From: DATBHM01 sp963772375
Lineage (GTDB): Bacteria > Actinomycetota > UBA4738 > JACQTL01
Direction of reading: 5' to 3'
Assembly: GCA_963772375.1 (NCBI GenBank)
Contig: CAVYXG010000001.1
Location: 1,860,001 to 1,924,000 of the forward strand
DNA: 64,000 nucleotides
Positions within the stretch are counted from its first letter, which is position 1. Every line of letters starts with the position of its first letter. This document shows positions 31,370 through 39,261 of the stretch, piece by piece. A program made the position numbers and the translations under genes. The notes under the pieces were generated by a model that was given only the letters and a program-made list of their open reading frames with translations, was not told where the DNA came from and did no database searches.

Positions 31370-32460
31370 AGGTCGACTCCGTTCGGGTTGCCGTGTACGA
31401 GTTTCCGCTCGATGAGCCGGAGGCGGACGGCACGCTCACGTGGGAGTCGACCACGATGGTCGTCGTAGGGGTGACGGCCGGAGGTCGGCGCGGCCTCGGG
31501 TACACGTACGGGGCTGCCGCCTGCGCTGCCGTCGTTTCGGACACCTTGCGGGACGTCGTCGTGGGGACGGATCCCCTGGATGTCACGGGGACGTGGGGCG
31601 CGATGGTTCGGGCTATTCGGAACTTCGGGCGGCCCGGGGTGGTGTCGCATGCGATCTCGGCGGTGGATTGCGCGCTGTGGGATCTGAAGGCGCGGGTGAT
31701 GGAGACGTCGCTGGTCGGGGTGCTGGGGACGGCGCGTGACGAGGTGCCGCTGTACGGGAGCGGCGGGTTCGTGTCGCTGTCGGACCCGCAGCTCGAGCGG
31801 CAGCTGCTGGGGTGGGTGCGGGACCGGGGGATCCCGCGGGTGAAGATCAAGATCGGCGAGGACTGGGGCCGGCGGTGCGACCGGGACCTGGAGCGGGTGC
31901 GGTTCACGCGCTCCGTGGTGGGCGATGACGTCGGGCTGTACGTCGACGCCAACGGCGCGTACACCAGGAAGCAGGCCGTGCGGGTCGCGCGGGAGCTGGT
32001 CGGGCACCGCGTGTCGTGGTTCGAGGAACCGGTGTCGTCGGACGACCTCGAGGGGCTGCGGGAGGTGCGCGACCTGGTCGACGTGGAGGTCGCCGCCGGC
32101 GAGTACGGGTACGACCTCGCGTACTTCGTCCGGATGCTGGTGGCGGAGGCCGTGGACTGCCTGCAGGTGGACGTCACCCGGTGCGGCGGGATCAGCGAGT
32201 TCCTGCGGGTGGCCGGTCTGGCCGCGGCCAACGGGCTCGAGGTCTCGGCGCACTGCGCGCCGGCGATCAGCGCGGCGCCGTGCGCGGCCGTTCCCAACTT
32301 CCGCCACCTGGAGCTCTTCGCCGACCACGAGCGCGTCGAGCACGTGGCGTTCGACGGAGTGCCCGACCCGAAGGGCGGCGTGTTCCGGCCGGACCGGTCG
32401 CAGCCGGGCAACGGTCTGGAGCTGAAGTCGAAGGACATCGAACGGTTCCGGAGGAGATGA
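31366..32460 (+). CDS. Enolase-superfamily enzyme (mandelate racemase/muconate lactonizing type)
   Basis: 364 residues. The capping domain includes GRRGLGYTYG; the barrel has KIKIGEDW (KxK base motif), LYVDANGAYTRKQA (metal Asp), WFEEPVSSDDLEGL (metal Glu), AAGEYGYDLAYF (third ligand region), VDVTRCGGISEFLRVAGLA and SAHCAPAIS (His in the MR-like position). It abstracts a proton alpha to a carboxylate, as a dehydratase or racemase of sugar or hydroxy acids; substrate unknown. GTG start with SD GGGGTGAG; overlaps the coupling ORF and the SDR. Confidence 0.92.
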   Translation: MKVDSVRVAVYEFPLDEPEADGTLTWESTTMVVVGVTAGGRRGLGYTYGAAACAAVVSDTLRDVVVGTDPLDVTGTWGAMVRAIRNFGRPGVVSHAISAVDCALWDLKARVMETSLVGVLGTARDEVPLYGSGGFVSLSDPQLERQLLGWVRDRGIPRVKIKIGEDWGRRCDRDLERVRFTRSVVGDDVGLYVDANGAYTRKQAVRVARELVGHRVSWFEEPVSSDDLEGLREVRDLVDVEVAAGEYGYDLAYFVRMLVAEAVDCLQVDVTRCGGISEFLRVAGLAAANGLEVSAHCAPAISAAPCAAVPNFRHLELFADHERVEHVAFDGVPDPKGGVFRPDRSQPGNGLELKSKDIERFRRR

Positions 32461-33476
32461 CGGTGTCGAAGTCGTTGCAGGGCAAAACGGTCGTGGTGAC
32501 CGGGGCGTCGGCGGGGGTCGGCCGGGCGGCCGCGGTGGCGTTTGGCACGGAGGGCGCGTCGGTGGCGCTGCTCGCCCGAGGCAATGAGGGGTTGGAGGCG
32601 GCCGTCAAGGAGGTCGAACGCGCCGGCGGGACGGCGCTCGCCGTCCCCACGGACGTGGCCGAGGCGGCTCAGGTCGAGGGCGCGGCCGACCGGGCCGAAC
32701 GCGAGCTGGGCCCGATCGAGGTGTGGGTGAACGACGCGATGACGTCGGTGTTCGCGCCGCTCTGGGAGATCGAGCCGGACGAGTTCCGGCGCGTCACCGA
32801 CGTGACGTACCACGGCGTCGTGTACGGCTCCATGGCGGCGCTCCGTCGCATGCGATCGCGGGGCCGAGGCGCGATCGTCCAGGTCGGGAGCGCCCTCGCC
32901 TACCGCGGCATCCCGCTGCAGTCCGCGTACTGCGGGGCGAAGCACGCCATCCAGGGGTTCAGCGACTCGCTGCGCGCCGAGCTGTTCCACGACCGCTCGG
33001 GCGTGCACGTGACCATGGTCCAGATGCCCGCGCTGAACACGCCCCAGTTCGACTGGGTGAAGACGGCCCTCACGCACAGGGCGCAGCCCGTGCCGCCGAT
33101 CTACGACCCCGAGGTGGCCGGCCGGGCCATCCTGTACGCGGCGCTCCATCCGCAGCGTCGCGAGTACTGGGTGGGCGCGACGACCGCGGCGACGATCATG
33201 GCGAATACGGTGATCCCCGGGGCGCTCGACCGGTACCTGGGACGAACCGGGTTCTCGTCGCAGCAGACCGACGAGCCGGAGGATCCGAACCGGCCGTTCA
33301 ACCTGTGGGAGCCGGTCGACCGCGAGACCGATCACGGCGCCCACGGGCGGTTCGACGACCAGGCCCATCCCCGCAGCCTCCAGTGGTGGTGGACCACCCA
33401 CCGGGCCCTGGTGGCCGCCGGCGCGGCCGTCGCCGGGGGGCTGGGGATCGGTCTGGCGAGCCGTCGCCGCCGATGA
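32457..33476 (+). CDS. Short-chain dehydrogenase/reductase with C-terminal membrane anchor
   Basis: 339 residues. Rossmann motif VVVTGASAGVGRAAAVAF (TGxxxGxG), WVNDAMTSVF instead of the usual NAG block, active-site GSALAYRGIPLQSAYCGAKHA (Ser, Tyr, Lys intact) and VTMVQMPALNTPQF. The C-terminal ~60 residues are a long extension ending in a transmembrane helix (HRALVAAGAAVAGGLGIGLA) with an Arg-rich tail. The ATG at 32457 overlaps the preceding stop (ATGA). This SDR type with 'DPEVAGRAILYAALHPQRREYWVGA' is common in Actinobacteria; substrate unknown. Confidence 0.92.
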   Translation: MTVSKSLQGKTVVVTGASAGVGRAAAVAFGTEGASVALLARGNEGLEAAVKEVERAGGTALAVPTDVAEAAQVEGAADRAERELGPIEVWVNDAMTSVFAPLWEIEPDEFRRVTDVTYHGVVYGSMAALRRMRSRGRGAIVQVGSALAYRGIPLQSAYCGAKHAIQGFSDSLRAELFHDRSGVHVTMVQMPALNTPQFDWVKTALTHRAQPVPPIYDPEVAGRAILYAALHPQRREYWVGATTAATIMANTVIPGALDRYLGRTGFSSQQTDEPEDPNRPFNLWEPVDRETDHGAHGRFDDQAHPRSLQWWWTTHRALVAAGAAVAGGLGIGLASRRRR

Positions 33477-33802
33477 GGAGGCTCCTCCGGGCCGCCCGCG
33501 CCGTGTACGGCGCGACGCTTCTGGCCGTCCCTGCACGGGTGCTGCGCACGTACGGCGGCGACCCGGCCGACGGCGCGGCCGTGGCAGCCGCGCGCGTCCT
33601 CGGGGGCAGGCATCTGGTGCAGGCAGCGCTCGCCGGGAGCGATCCGGGGCCGGTGCGGCGCTCCGCCGGCGTCGTCGTCGACCTGCTCCACGCGACGAGC
33701 ATGTTCGCGCTGGCCCGGGTCGACGCGGCGCGACGGCGACCGGCCGTGATCGACGGTTCGATCGCGGCGGCGTTCGGCGTGCTCGGGGCGGCCGCGGGAT
33801 GA
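33473..33802 (+). CDS. Small hydrophobic protein, 109 residues
   Basis: ATGA overlap with the SDR gene. Sequence: LLRAARAVYGATLLAVPARVLR, AARVLGGRHLVQAAL and DLLHATSMFALARVDAARRRPAVIDGSIAAAFGVLGA. Two to three weakly hydrophobic helices. Matches the general look of small actinobacterial proteins that follow the SDR with membrane anchor; no defined domain. Last gene of the operon, ending 8 nt from the convergent permease gene. Confidence 0.75.
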   Translation: MRRLLRAARAVYGATLLAVPARVLRTYGGDPADGAAVAAARVLGGRHLVQAALAGSDPGPVRRSAGVVVDLLHATSMFALARVDAARRRPAVIDGSIAAAFGVLGAAAG

Positions 33803-33810
33803 CGCGCGGA

Positions 33811-35019
33811 TCAGGCCGAGTCGGGATCGTCCGGCGGACCCGACTCGGCGGCGAGCTCGCCGACCGGGTCCTCGGGTAAGGGCGCGGGCGCGATGGGAAC
33901 GGGGGCCATGGGATCCGGGCCGTACAGGCGCGGCTTCAGCCACCGCCGGACGAGGAACGCCGTGATCCCCGCCACCGGGATGGCCGCGATCACGCCGTAC
34001 AGCCCGGCGATCTCGGCCCCCACGATCACGACGAGCAGCACCACGACCGGGTGGAGGTTGGTCGTCTCCTTCATGACGAGCGGCGACAGGAAGAACCCGT
34101 CCACGACGTGCGAGAGCGTCACGACCAGCAGGGCCAGCAGGACGTACTGGGGCGGCTTGGTGAGCAGCGAGACGAGCACCACGGGCGCCGCGCCGATGTA
34201 TGCCCCGAACGTCGGGATCAGGTTCGCCAGCCCCACCCAGAACCCCAGCACCAGCGGGGCCGGCATGCCGACGACCACCAGCCCCACCGTGGCGATCACG
34301 CCGACGACGGCCGACACGATGAACCGCGCCCGGACGTATCCCCCCACGATGCGGTTCATCTCGTCGAGGACGTCCTGGACGCTCTGCCGGCGCTGCGGCG
34401 GGACCAGGAGCAGCGTGAACCGCCCGAACTGCGGGCGGGACAGCAGCAGCAGGTATCCCAGCAGGCCGCCGAGCAAGATGACCACGCTCGCCCGGGTGAG
34501 GCCCACGGCCAGGTTCCCGAGGTATTCGGGGGCCTTGCTCTGGTGCTGGTCCACCCAGTTCCGGACGTTCAGGCCGATCGAGTGCAGCAGCCCGTTGTTC
34601 GAGGCGATCAGGCTCTGTACCAGGCCGCCCTTCTGCAGGGCCTGGGGCGCGTTCCTCAACAACGTGGTCAGCTGGTCGACGAAGGCCCGCACCAGGACGG
34701 GGATCAGTGCGGGAATGGCGACGGCGGCCGCCGCGAACGTCACGGTCGCCCCGATCTGGCGCGGGACGTGGAGCCGTTCGAGTCCGCGGACGATGGGGCC
34801 CAGGATCAGCAGCACCACGCCGGCGACGACGAGGTACGGGAGCAGCCCGGAGAGCCGGACCAGCAGGAGGAACAGGACCCCGATGAGCAGGGCGACGCCG
34901 ATTGCGGCCCACACGACCACGCCGGCCTGGGCGAACCGGCGCGACCGGCTCCCGGTGGGCAGCGCCAGCTCGATCTGCTCGGCGAACGACGTCGCCCCGG
35001 CTGGCCCATGATCCGCCAC
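33811..35019 (-). CDS. AI-2E family transporter (PerM/TqsA-like)
   Basis: 402 residues with about eight membrane helices arranged as in PF01594: VVVWAAIGVALLIGVLFLLLV, LPYLVVAGVVLLILGPIV, RQIGATVTFAAAAVAIPALI, a central extracytoplasmic region, then VVILLGGLLGYLLLL, FIVSAVVGVIATVGLVVVGMPAPLVLGFWVGLANLIPTFGAYIGAAPV and HPVVVLLVVIVGAEIAGLYGVIAAIPVAG. The PxFGA/YIG motif is a family hallmark. Family members transport AI-2, ions or organic solutes. Start is a GTG at 35019, 17 bp from the divergent GH15 gene. Confidence 0.92.
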   Translation of the reverse strand: MADHGPAGATSFAEQIELALPTGSRSRRFAQAGVVVWAAIGVALLIGVLFLLLVRLSGLLPYLVVAGVVLLILGPIVRGLERLHVPRQIGATVTFAAAAVAIPALIPVLVRAFVDQLTTLLRNAPQALQKGGLVQSLIASNNGLLHSIGLNVRNWVDQHQSKAPEYLGNLAVGLTRASVVILLGGLLGYLLLLSRPQFGRFTLLLVPPQRRQSVQDVLDEMNRIVGGYVRARFIVSAVVGVIATVGLVVVGMPAPLVLGFWVGLANLIPTFGAYIGAAPVVLVSLLTKPPQYVLLALLVVTLSHVVDGFFLSPLVMKETTNLHPVVVLLVVIVGAEIAGLYGVIAAIPVAGITAFLVRRWLKPRLYGPDPMAPVPIAPAPLPEDPVGELAAESGPPDDPDSA

Positions 35020-35036
35020 GACATGCAGTATCGACC

Positions 35037-36869
35037 ATGGGCGGGACGGCCGGCATGAGCCCCCCGAAGGATCCGTACCCGGCGATCTCCGACTACGGGT
35101 TCATCGCCGACGGACACTCCGCGGCGCTCGTGTCGTCGGCCGGCTCGATCGACTGGTGCTGCATGCCCCGGATCGACTCGGGCAGCGTGTTCGGCCGGCT
35201 GCTCGACTGGGAGGGCGGCGGGTGGTGCGCGATCACGCCCGCGGCCGTGCGGTACGACTCGACCCGCCGGTACGTCGACGGAACGATGGTGCTCGAGACG
35301 ACGTTCCGGGCGCCCGGTGGCGAGGTCCGGCTGCTCGACTGCTTCACCATGCGCCGGGCGGGATCCCGGAACCCCCATCGCCAGCTGCTGCGGATCGTCG
35401 AGGGCGTCCAGGGACGCCTGCCGATCCGGGCGGCGATCGTGCCGCGGTTCGACTACGGCGAGGTCCGGCCGTGGATCCGGCGGCACGGGGTCAAGCTCGC
35501 GACGGCGATCGGCGGGAACGACGCCCTGGTGATCTCGGGCGACCTCGAGTGGGAGGAGACCGACAACGAGCTCATGGCGTCGGCCGACGTCCGGGCCGGC
35601 GAGCGCCTCCGGGTGTCGCTCCAGTACGTGGCCCCCGAGGAGATCGACCCCGACCCGCCCGACCCCCCCGACCCGGAGGACCTCGACCGGCGGCTCCAGG
35701 CCACGATCCGGCTCTGGCGGGCGTGGTCGGCCAAGGGGCGACTGTCCTCGACCGACGGGCCCGCCGCCATCCGATCCGCGCTGGTGCTGAAGGGGCTGAC
35801 CAGGGCGCCCACCGGCGCGATCGCGGCCGCCGCGACCACGTCGCTCCCCGAGGCCGTCGGCGGCGGCAGGAACTGGGACTACCGGTACAGCTGGATCCGC
35901 GACTCGTGGCTGTCCGTCCGGGCCCTGGCGGAGCTCGGGTTCGACGACGAGGCGGACGGATTCCGGCGGTTCGTGGAACGGAGCGCCGCCGGCCACGCCG
36001 ACGACCTCCAGATCGTGTACGGCGTCGGCGGCGAGCGGCGCCTCGAGGAATCGACCGTCGACACCCTCGAGGGGTACCGGCGGTCGTCGCCGGTTCGCGT
36101 CGGCAATTCCGCGCACGGCCAGGACCAGCACGACGTGTTCGGCTCACTGCTCGAGCTGTCGTGGCAGTGGCACCTCCGCGGGCACTCCCCGGACGACGAC
36201 TACTGGCACTTCCTGGTGGACCTGGTCGACCGCGCGGCGGCGTCGTGGTCGCGGCCCGACCCGGGCATCTGGGAGATCCGCAAGCGGCCGATGCACTTCG
36301 TCCACTCCAAGGTGATGTGCTGGGCGGCGCTCGACCGCGGGCTGCGGTTGGCGAAGGAGTGCGCGCGCCGGGCGCCGGTCCGCCGGTGGACGCAGGAACG
36401 CGACCGCATCAGGCGTTCGGTGGAACGCGACGGTGTCGACCGACGCCGCGGCGTCTTCGTGCGCGCGTACGGGACGAAGGCGATGGACGCCGCCCTGCTG
36501 CAGATCCCGGTGGTGGAGTTCTGCGCGTTCGACGACGAACGGATGGTGCGGACGACGGACCGCATCGCGGCCGACCTCGACGACCACGGGCTGCTGCGAC
36601 GGTACACCGCGGCCGACGGCATGCCGGAGCGCGAGGGGGCGTTCCTGGCCGCGCAGTTCTGGCTCGCGGAGGTCTACGCGCGACAGGGTCGGATCGACCT
36701 CGCGCGGGACGCGTTCGACCGGGGAACGGCGGCGGGCAACGACCTCGGCCTGTTCACCGAGGAGTTCGACGCCTCGAGCGGGACGCCTCTCGGCAACTTC
36801 CCCCAGGCGCTCACCCACCTCGCGCACATCAGCGCCGCAGTGGCGATCGCCGACCACTCCGCGATCTGA
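35037..36869 (+). CDS. Glycoside hydrolase family 15 (glucoamylase/trehalase-like)
   Basis: 610 residues, cytoplasmic (no signal). The N-terminal domain starts YPAISDYGFIADGHSAALVSSAGSIDWCCMPRIDSGSVFGRLLD, a hallmark of actinobacterial GH15. Catalytic domain: GGGRNWDYRYSWIRDSWLSVRAL (general-acid region), DDLQIVYGVGGERRLEE, HFVHSKVMCWAALDRG and FTEEFD (second acid region). Releases glucose from alpha-glucans, or trehalose in the mycobacterial relatives. The ATG at 35037 is preceded by CAGTAT (5 nt away), suggesting a very short leader; ATG at 35055 is an alternative. Confidence 0.92.
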   Translation: MGGTAGMSPPKDPYPAISDYGFIADGHSAALVSSAGSIDWCCMPRIDSGSVFGRLLDWEGGGWCAITPAAVRYDSTRRYVDGTMVLETTFRAPGGEVRLLDCFTMRRAGSRNPHRQLLRIVEGVQGRLPIRAAIVPRFDYGEVRPWIRRHGVKLATAIGGNDALVISGDLEWEETDNELMASADVRAGERLRVSLQYVAPEEIDPDPPDPPDPEDLDRRLQATIRLWRAWSAKGRLSSTDGPAAIRSALVLKGLTRAPTGAIAAAATTSLPEAVGGGRNWDYRYSWIRDSWLSVRALAELGFDDEADGFRRFVERSAAGHADDLQIVYGVGGERRLEESTVDTLEGYRRSSPVRVGNSAHGQDQHDVFGSLLELSWQWHLRGHSPDDDYWHFLVDLVDRAAASWSRPDPGIWEIRKRPMHFVHSKVMCWAALDRGLRLAKECARRAPVRRWTQERDRIRRSVERDGVDRRRGVFVRAYGTKAMDAALLQIPVVEFCAFDDERMVRTTDRIAADLDDHGLLRRYTAADGMPEREGAFLAAQFWLAEVYARQGRIDLARDAFDRGTAAGNDLGLFTEEFDASSGTPLGNFPQALTHLAHISAAVAIADHSAI

Positions 36870-36975
36870 GCCGCCGGACCGGGAGAGCGACCGAACGGCC
36901 GCTTCGGGCGGTGAAGGTGGTCGAGGCCGTCGCCGGATCTCTGCCCTGACGACCGGAGCGGCCGGCGGTTGTGGG

Positions 36976-36981
36976 TACACT
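36976..36981 (+). promoter_or_regulatory. -10 element for the acyl-AMP ligase gene
   Basis: TACACT ends 11 nt before the ATG at 36993; implied leader of only a few nucleotides. Confidence 0.45.
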
Positions 36982-36992
36982 TGTGTCTCGCC

Positions 36993-38657
36993 ATGTCCGC
37001 ACCGGAGGGGCGCTCGGCGCCGCGCACGCTGGTGCCGCGTCTCGAGCACGCGGCGCAACAGGGCCACGGGATCACGTTCGTCGCCGACGACCGGGCCGAA
37101 CGCGTCGAATGGTCGCGGCTGCACGACGAGGCTCGGGCGGTCGGGGGTGCCCTGCAGTCGCGAGGCGTCGCCCCGGGATCCCACGTGGCCATGCTGGGCA
37201 GTTCCACCAGGGAGTTCGTCACGGCCGTGCAGGCGGTGTGGCTCGCCGGAGCCACCGTCGTGGTGCTGCCCCTTCCGCTCCGCCTGGGGTCGATGGAGGC
37301 GTTCGTCGAGCAGACGAGGAACCTCGTCCGGGAGGCCGACGCGACGTTCGTGCTGATGGACCCCGCGCTGTCGTCGTTCCTCGACGACGCGCGGCTGCCG
37401 GACGTTCCTGACGTGGTTCCGATCGACTCGCTCCCCCGCTCCGGCGCGGACGCCATGGAGGCCGCGCCGGTCGACCCCTCGTCCCTCGCCATCCTGCAGT
37501 TCACCAGCGGGTCGACGGCCCACCCCAAGGGGGTGATGATGCCCCACGGCGGCGTGTGCGCGAACCTCGACGACATCGCCGCCGGCGCGGAGCTCACGCC
37601 CGACGACGTGGTCGTGAGCTGGCTCCCGCTGTACCACGACATGGGCCTCATCGGGCTCCTCGGCGCGCCCATGACGATCGGCGCCGAAGTCGTGCTGGCG
37701 TCACCGCACGAGTTCCTGTCCCGCCCCGGGAACTGGCCCGCATGGCTCGCCGGGTTCCGAGGAACCGTGACCGGCGGTCCCAACTTCGGCTTCGCCCTGG
37801 CCGCCCGCGCCATGGGGCGGATGCACGGGCTCGACCTCTCGGCCGTGCGCGTGGAGGTGAACGGGTCGGAGCCCATCGATCTCGACGCGACGGCGCGGTA
37901 CCACCGGGCCGGGGAGCCCTTCGGGCTGTCGCCGGGGGCGATGTTCCCCGTGTTCGGCCTGGCGGAGGCGACGCTCGCGGTGTCGTTCCCCCCGGTGGGG
38001 CGGGGCCTCGCGGTAGACGTCGTCGATTCGTCGGCCCTCGAGCACGAGGGCGCGGCCGCGCCGGTCCCGCCCGACGCGCCCGGGGCCCGGCGGCTGCCGC
38101 TGCTCGGCCGCCCGCTGCCGCACGTGTCGGTCCGGGTGGTGCACCCGGCGACGGGCGACCGGCTCTCCGAGAGCATGGTCGGGGAGATCGAGATCGCCGG
38201 GCCGTCGGTCACGCCCGGCTACTACCGGCGGCCGGAGGCGACCGCGGAGGCGATGCACGACGGGTGGCTCCGGACGGGCGACCTCGGCTACCTGGCCGGC
38301 GGGGAGCTCGTCGTGACGGGGCGGCTCAAGGACCTGATCATCGTGGGCGGGCGCAACGTGTACCCACAGGACGTCGAGCGGGCCGCCGCCCAGGTCGACG
38401 GCGTCCGTGCTGGGAACGTCGTGGCGTTCGGCGTGACCGACGCGCGCGGCCACGAACGGATCGTGGTGATGGCCGAGACCCGATCGGCCGACCATGCGTC
38501 CCTCCGCCGTGCGATGGCGGGCCGGGTGCAGGCCGCGGTGGGCCTCCCCCCGACGGACGTCGTCCTCCTCGAGCCCGGCGAGCTTCCGAAGACGTCGTCC
38601 GGCAAGCTCCAGCGCCAGCTGTCGCGGTCGCGGTACCTCGAAGCCGCCGGGCGCTGA
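36993..38657 (+). CDS. Fatty acyl-AMP ligase/acyl-CoA synthetase family protein
   Basis: 554 residues of the ANL superfamily. Motifs in order: ILQFTSGSTAHPKGVMMPHG (P-loop), SWLPLYHDMGLIGLLGAP (the FAAL-type 'WLPxYHDMGLIG' block), NGSEPIDLDATARY, GLAEATLAVSFPP, DGWLRTGDLGYL, RLKDLIIVGGRNVYPQDVE and KTSSGKLQR (catalytic Lys). The block pattern is that of fatty acyl-AMP ligases that load lipid onto carrier proteins or CoA. No acyl carrier or PKS/NRPS gene lies alongside. The start at 36993 sits 11 nt after a TACACT -10. Confidence 0.92.
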   Translation: MSAPEGRSAPRTLVPRLEHAAQQGHGITFVADDRAERVEWSRLHDEARAVGGALQSRGVAPGSHVAMLGSSTREFVTAVQAVWLAGATVVVLPLPLRLGSMEAFVEQTRNLVREADATFVLMDPALSSFLDDARLPDVPDVVPIDSLPRSGADAMEAAPVDPSSLAILQFTSGSTAHPKGVMMPHGGVCANLDDIAAGAELTPDDVVVSWLPLYHDMGLIGLLGAPMTIGAEVVLASPHEFLSRPGNWPAWLAGFRGTVTGGPNFGFALAARAMGRMHGLDLSAVRVEVNGSEPIDLDATARYHRAGEPFGLSPGAMFPVFGLAEATLAVSFPPVGRGLAVDVVDSSALEHEGAAAPVPPDAPGARRLPLLGRPLPHVSVRVVHPATGDRLSESMVGEIEIAGPSVTPGYYRRPEATAEAMHDGWLRTGDLGYLAGGELVVTGRLKDLIIVGGRNVYPQDVERAAAQVDGVRAGNVVAFGVTDARGHERIVVMAETRSADHASLRRAMAGRVQAAVGLPPTDVVLLEPGELPKTSSGKLQRQLSRSRYLEAAGR

Positions 38658-38774
38658 ACGCCCGCGCGGTAGATCGTGGAACTCGGGCTGTTCCTGGTCA
38701 GGCAATGCCGGGATGGACCCGGAGCTCGACGCGCCGTAGGTGGCCGGGATTCGTCTCGGACGTCGAGCCTGCGC

Positions 38775-39119
38775 CTACTCTTGCCTGACGATGTCGATCG
38801 AGATCTCCACCGCGGGAATCGCTCCTCTGTTCTCGAGCCAGTGTGTGGTGTTCCTGTCCTCGGGCCAGCCCACTCCCTGCCCATAGTCCGTCGCCACTCC
38901 ATCACGATGGTCGGTGATCGTTCCCTGCAGTAGGTAGACGATGCCCGGCCTGTCCTTGTGGTCGTGAACCGGACCGAGGACGCCTTCAGGCTCGATGGTC
39001 ACCATACGCATTCGAAGTTGGCGCCCCGCCATGCCCTCGATCTCAGGGCCCAGGTCAACCGTCGCGAGCAGCTCCACCGTGACACCTTTCGTCTGGGGTG
39101 CCGCCTGTTCGTCGCCCAT
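38775..39119 (-). CDS. Cupin domain protein
   Basis: 114 residues, one small beta-barrel: MRMVTIEPEGVLGPVHDHKDRPGIVYLLQGTITDHRDG has the cupin metal motif (HxH...E-like, here HDHKDRPG and YLLQGT), and the second half includes HWLENRGAIPAVEISIDI. Looks like a sensor/enzyme of unknown ligand. SD GGAGAGGAG before the ATG at 39119; the frame has an upstream ATG at 39155. Region 39120-39261 holds nothing further. Confidence 0.85.
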   Translation of the reverse strand: MGDEQAAPQTKGVTVELLATVDLGPEIEGMAGRQLRMRMVTIEPEGVLGPVHDHKDRPGIVYLLQGTITDHRDGVATDYGQGVGWPEDRNTTHWLENRGAIPAVEISIDIVRQE

Positions 39120-39261
39120 CGTGCTCTCCTCTCCGTGCTTCCGGGGCCCAGACATTCAAACCCAGGGCTGGCTGAACTTGCCCACCCCCCGCCCCAGGAG
39201 ACCGGTCACGCAATTCCGCCCACGCTCCAGGGCCACAACCGTCGGACACGCGACGGCCTCG

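Noticed and set aside
36870..36975. Possible terminator CCGCTTCGGGCGG after the GH15 gene
   Set aside because: Only a 4-bp stem without a T-run, indistinguishable from background in this GC content.
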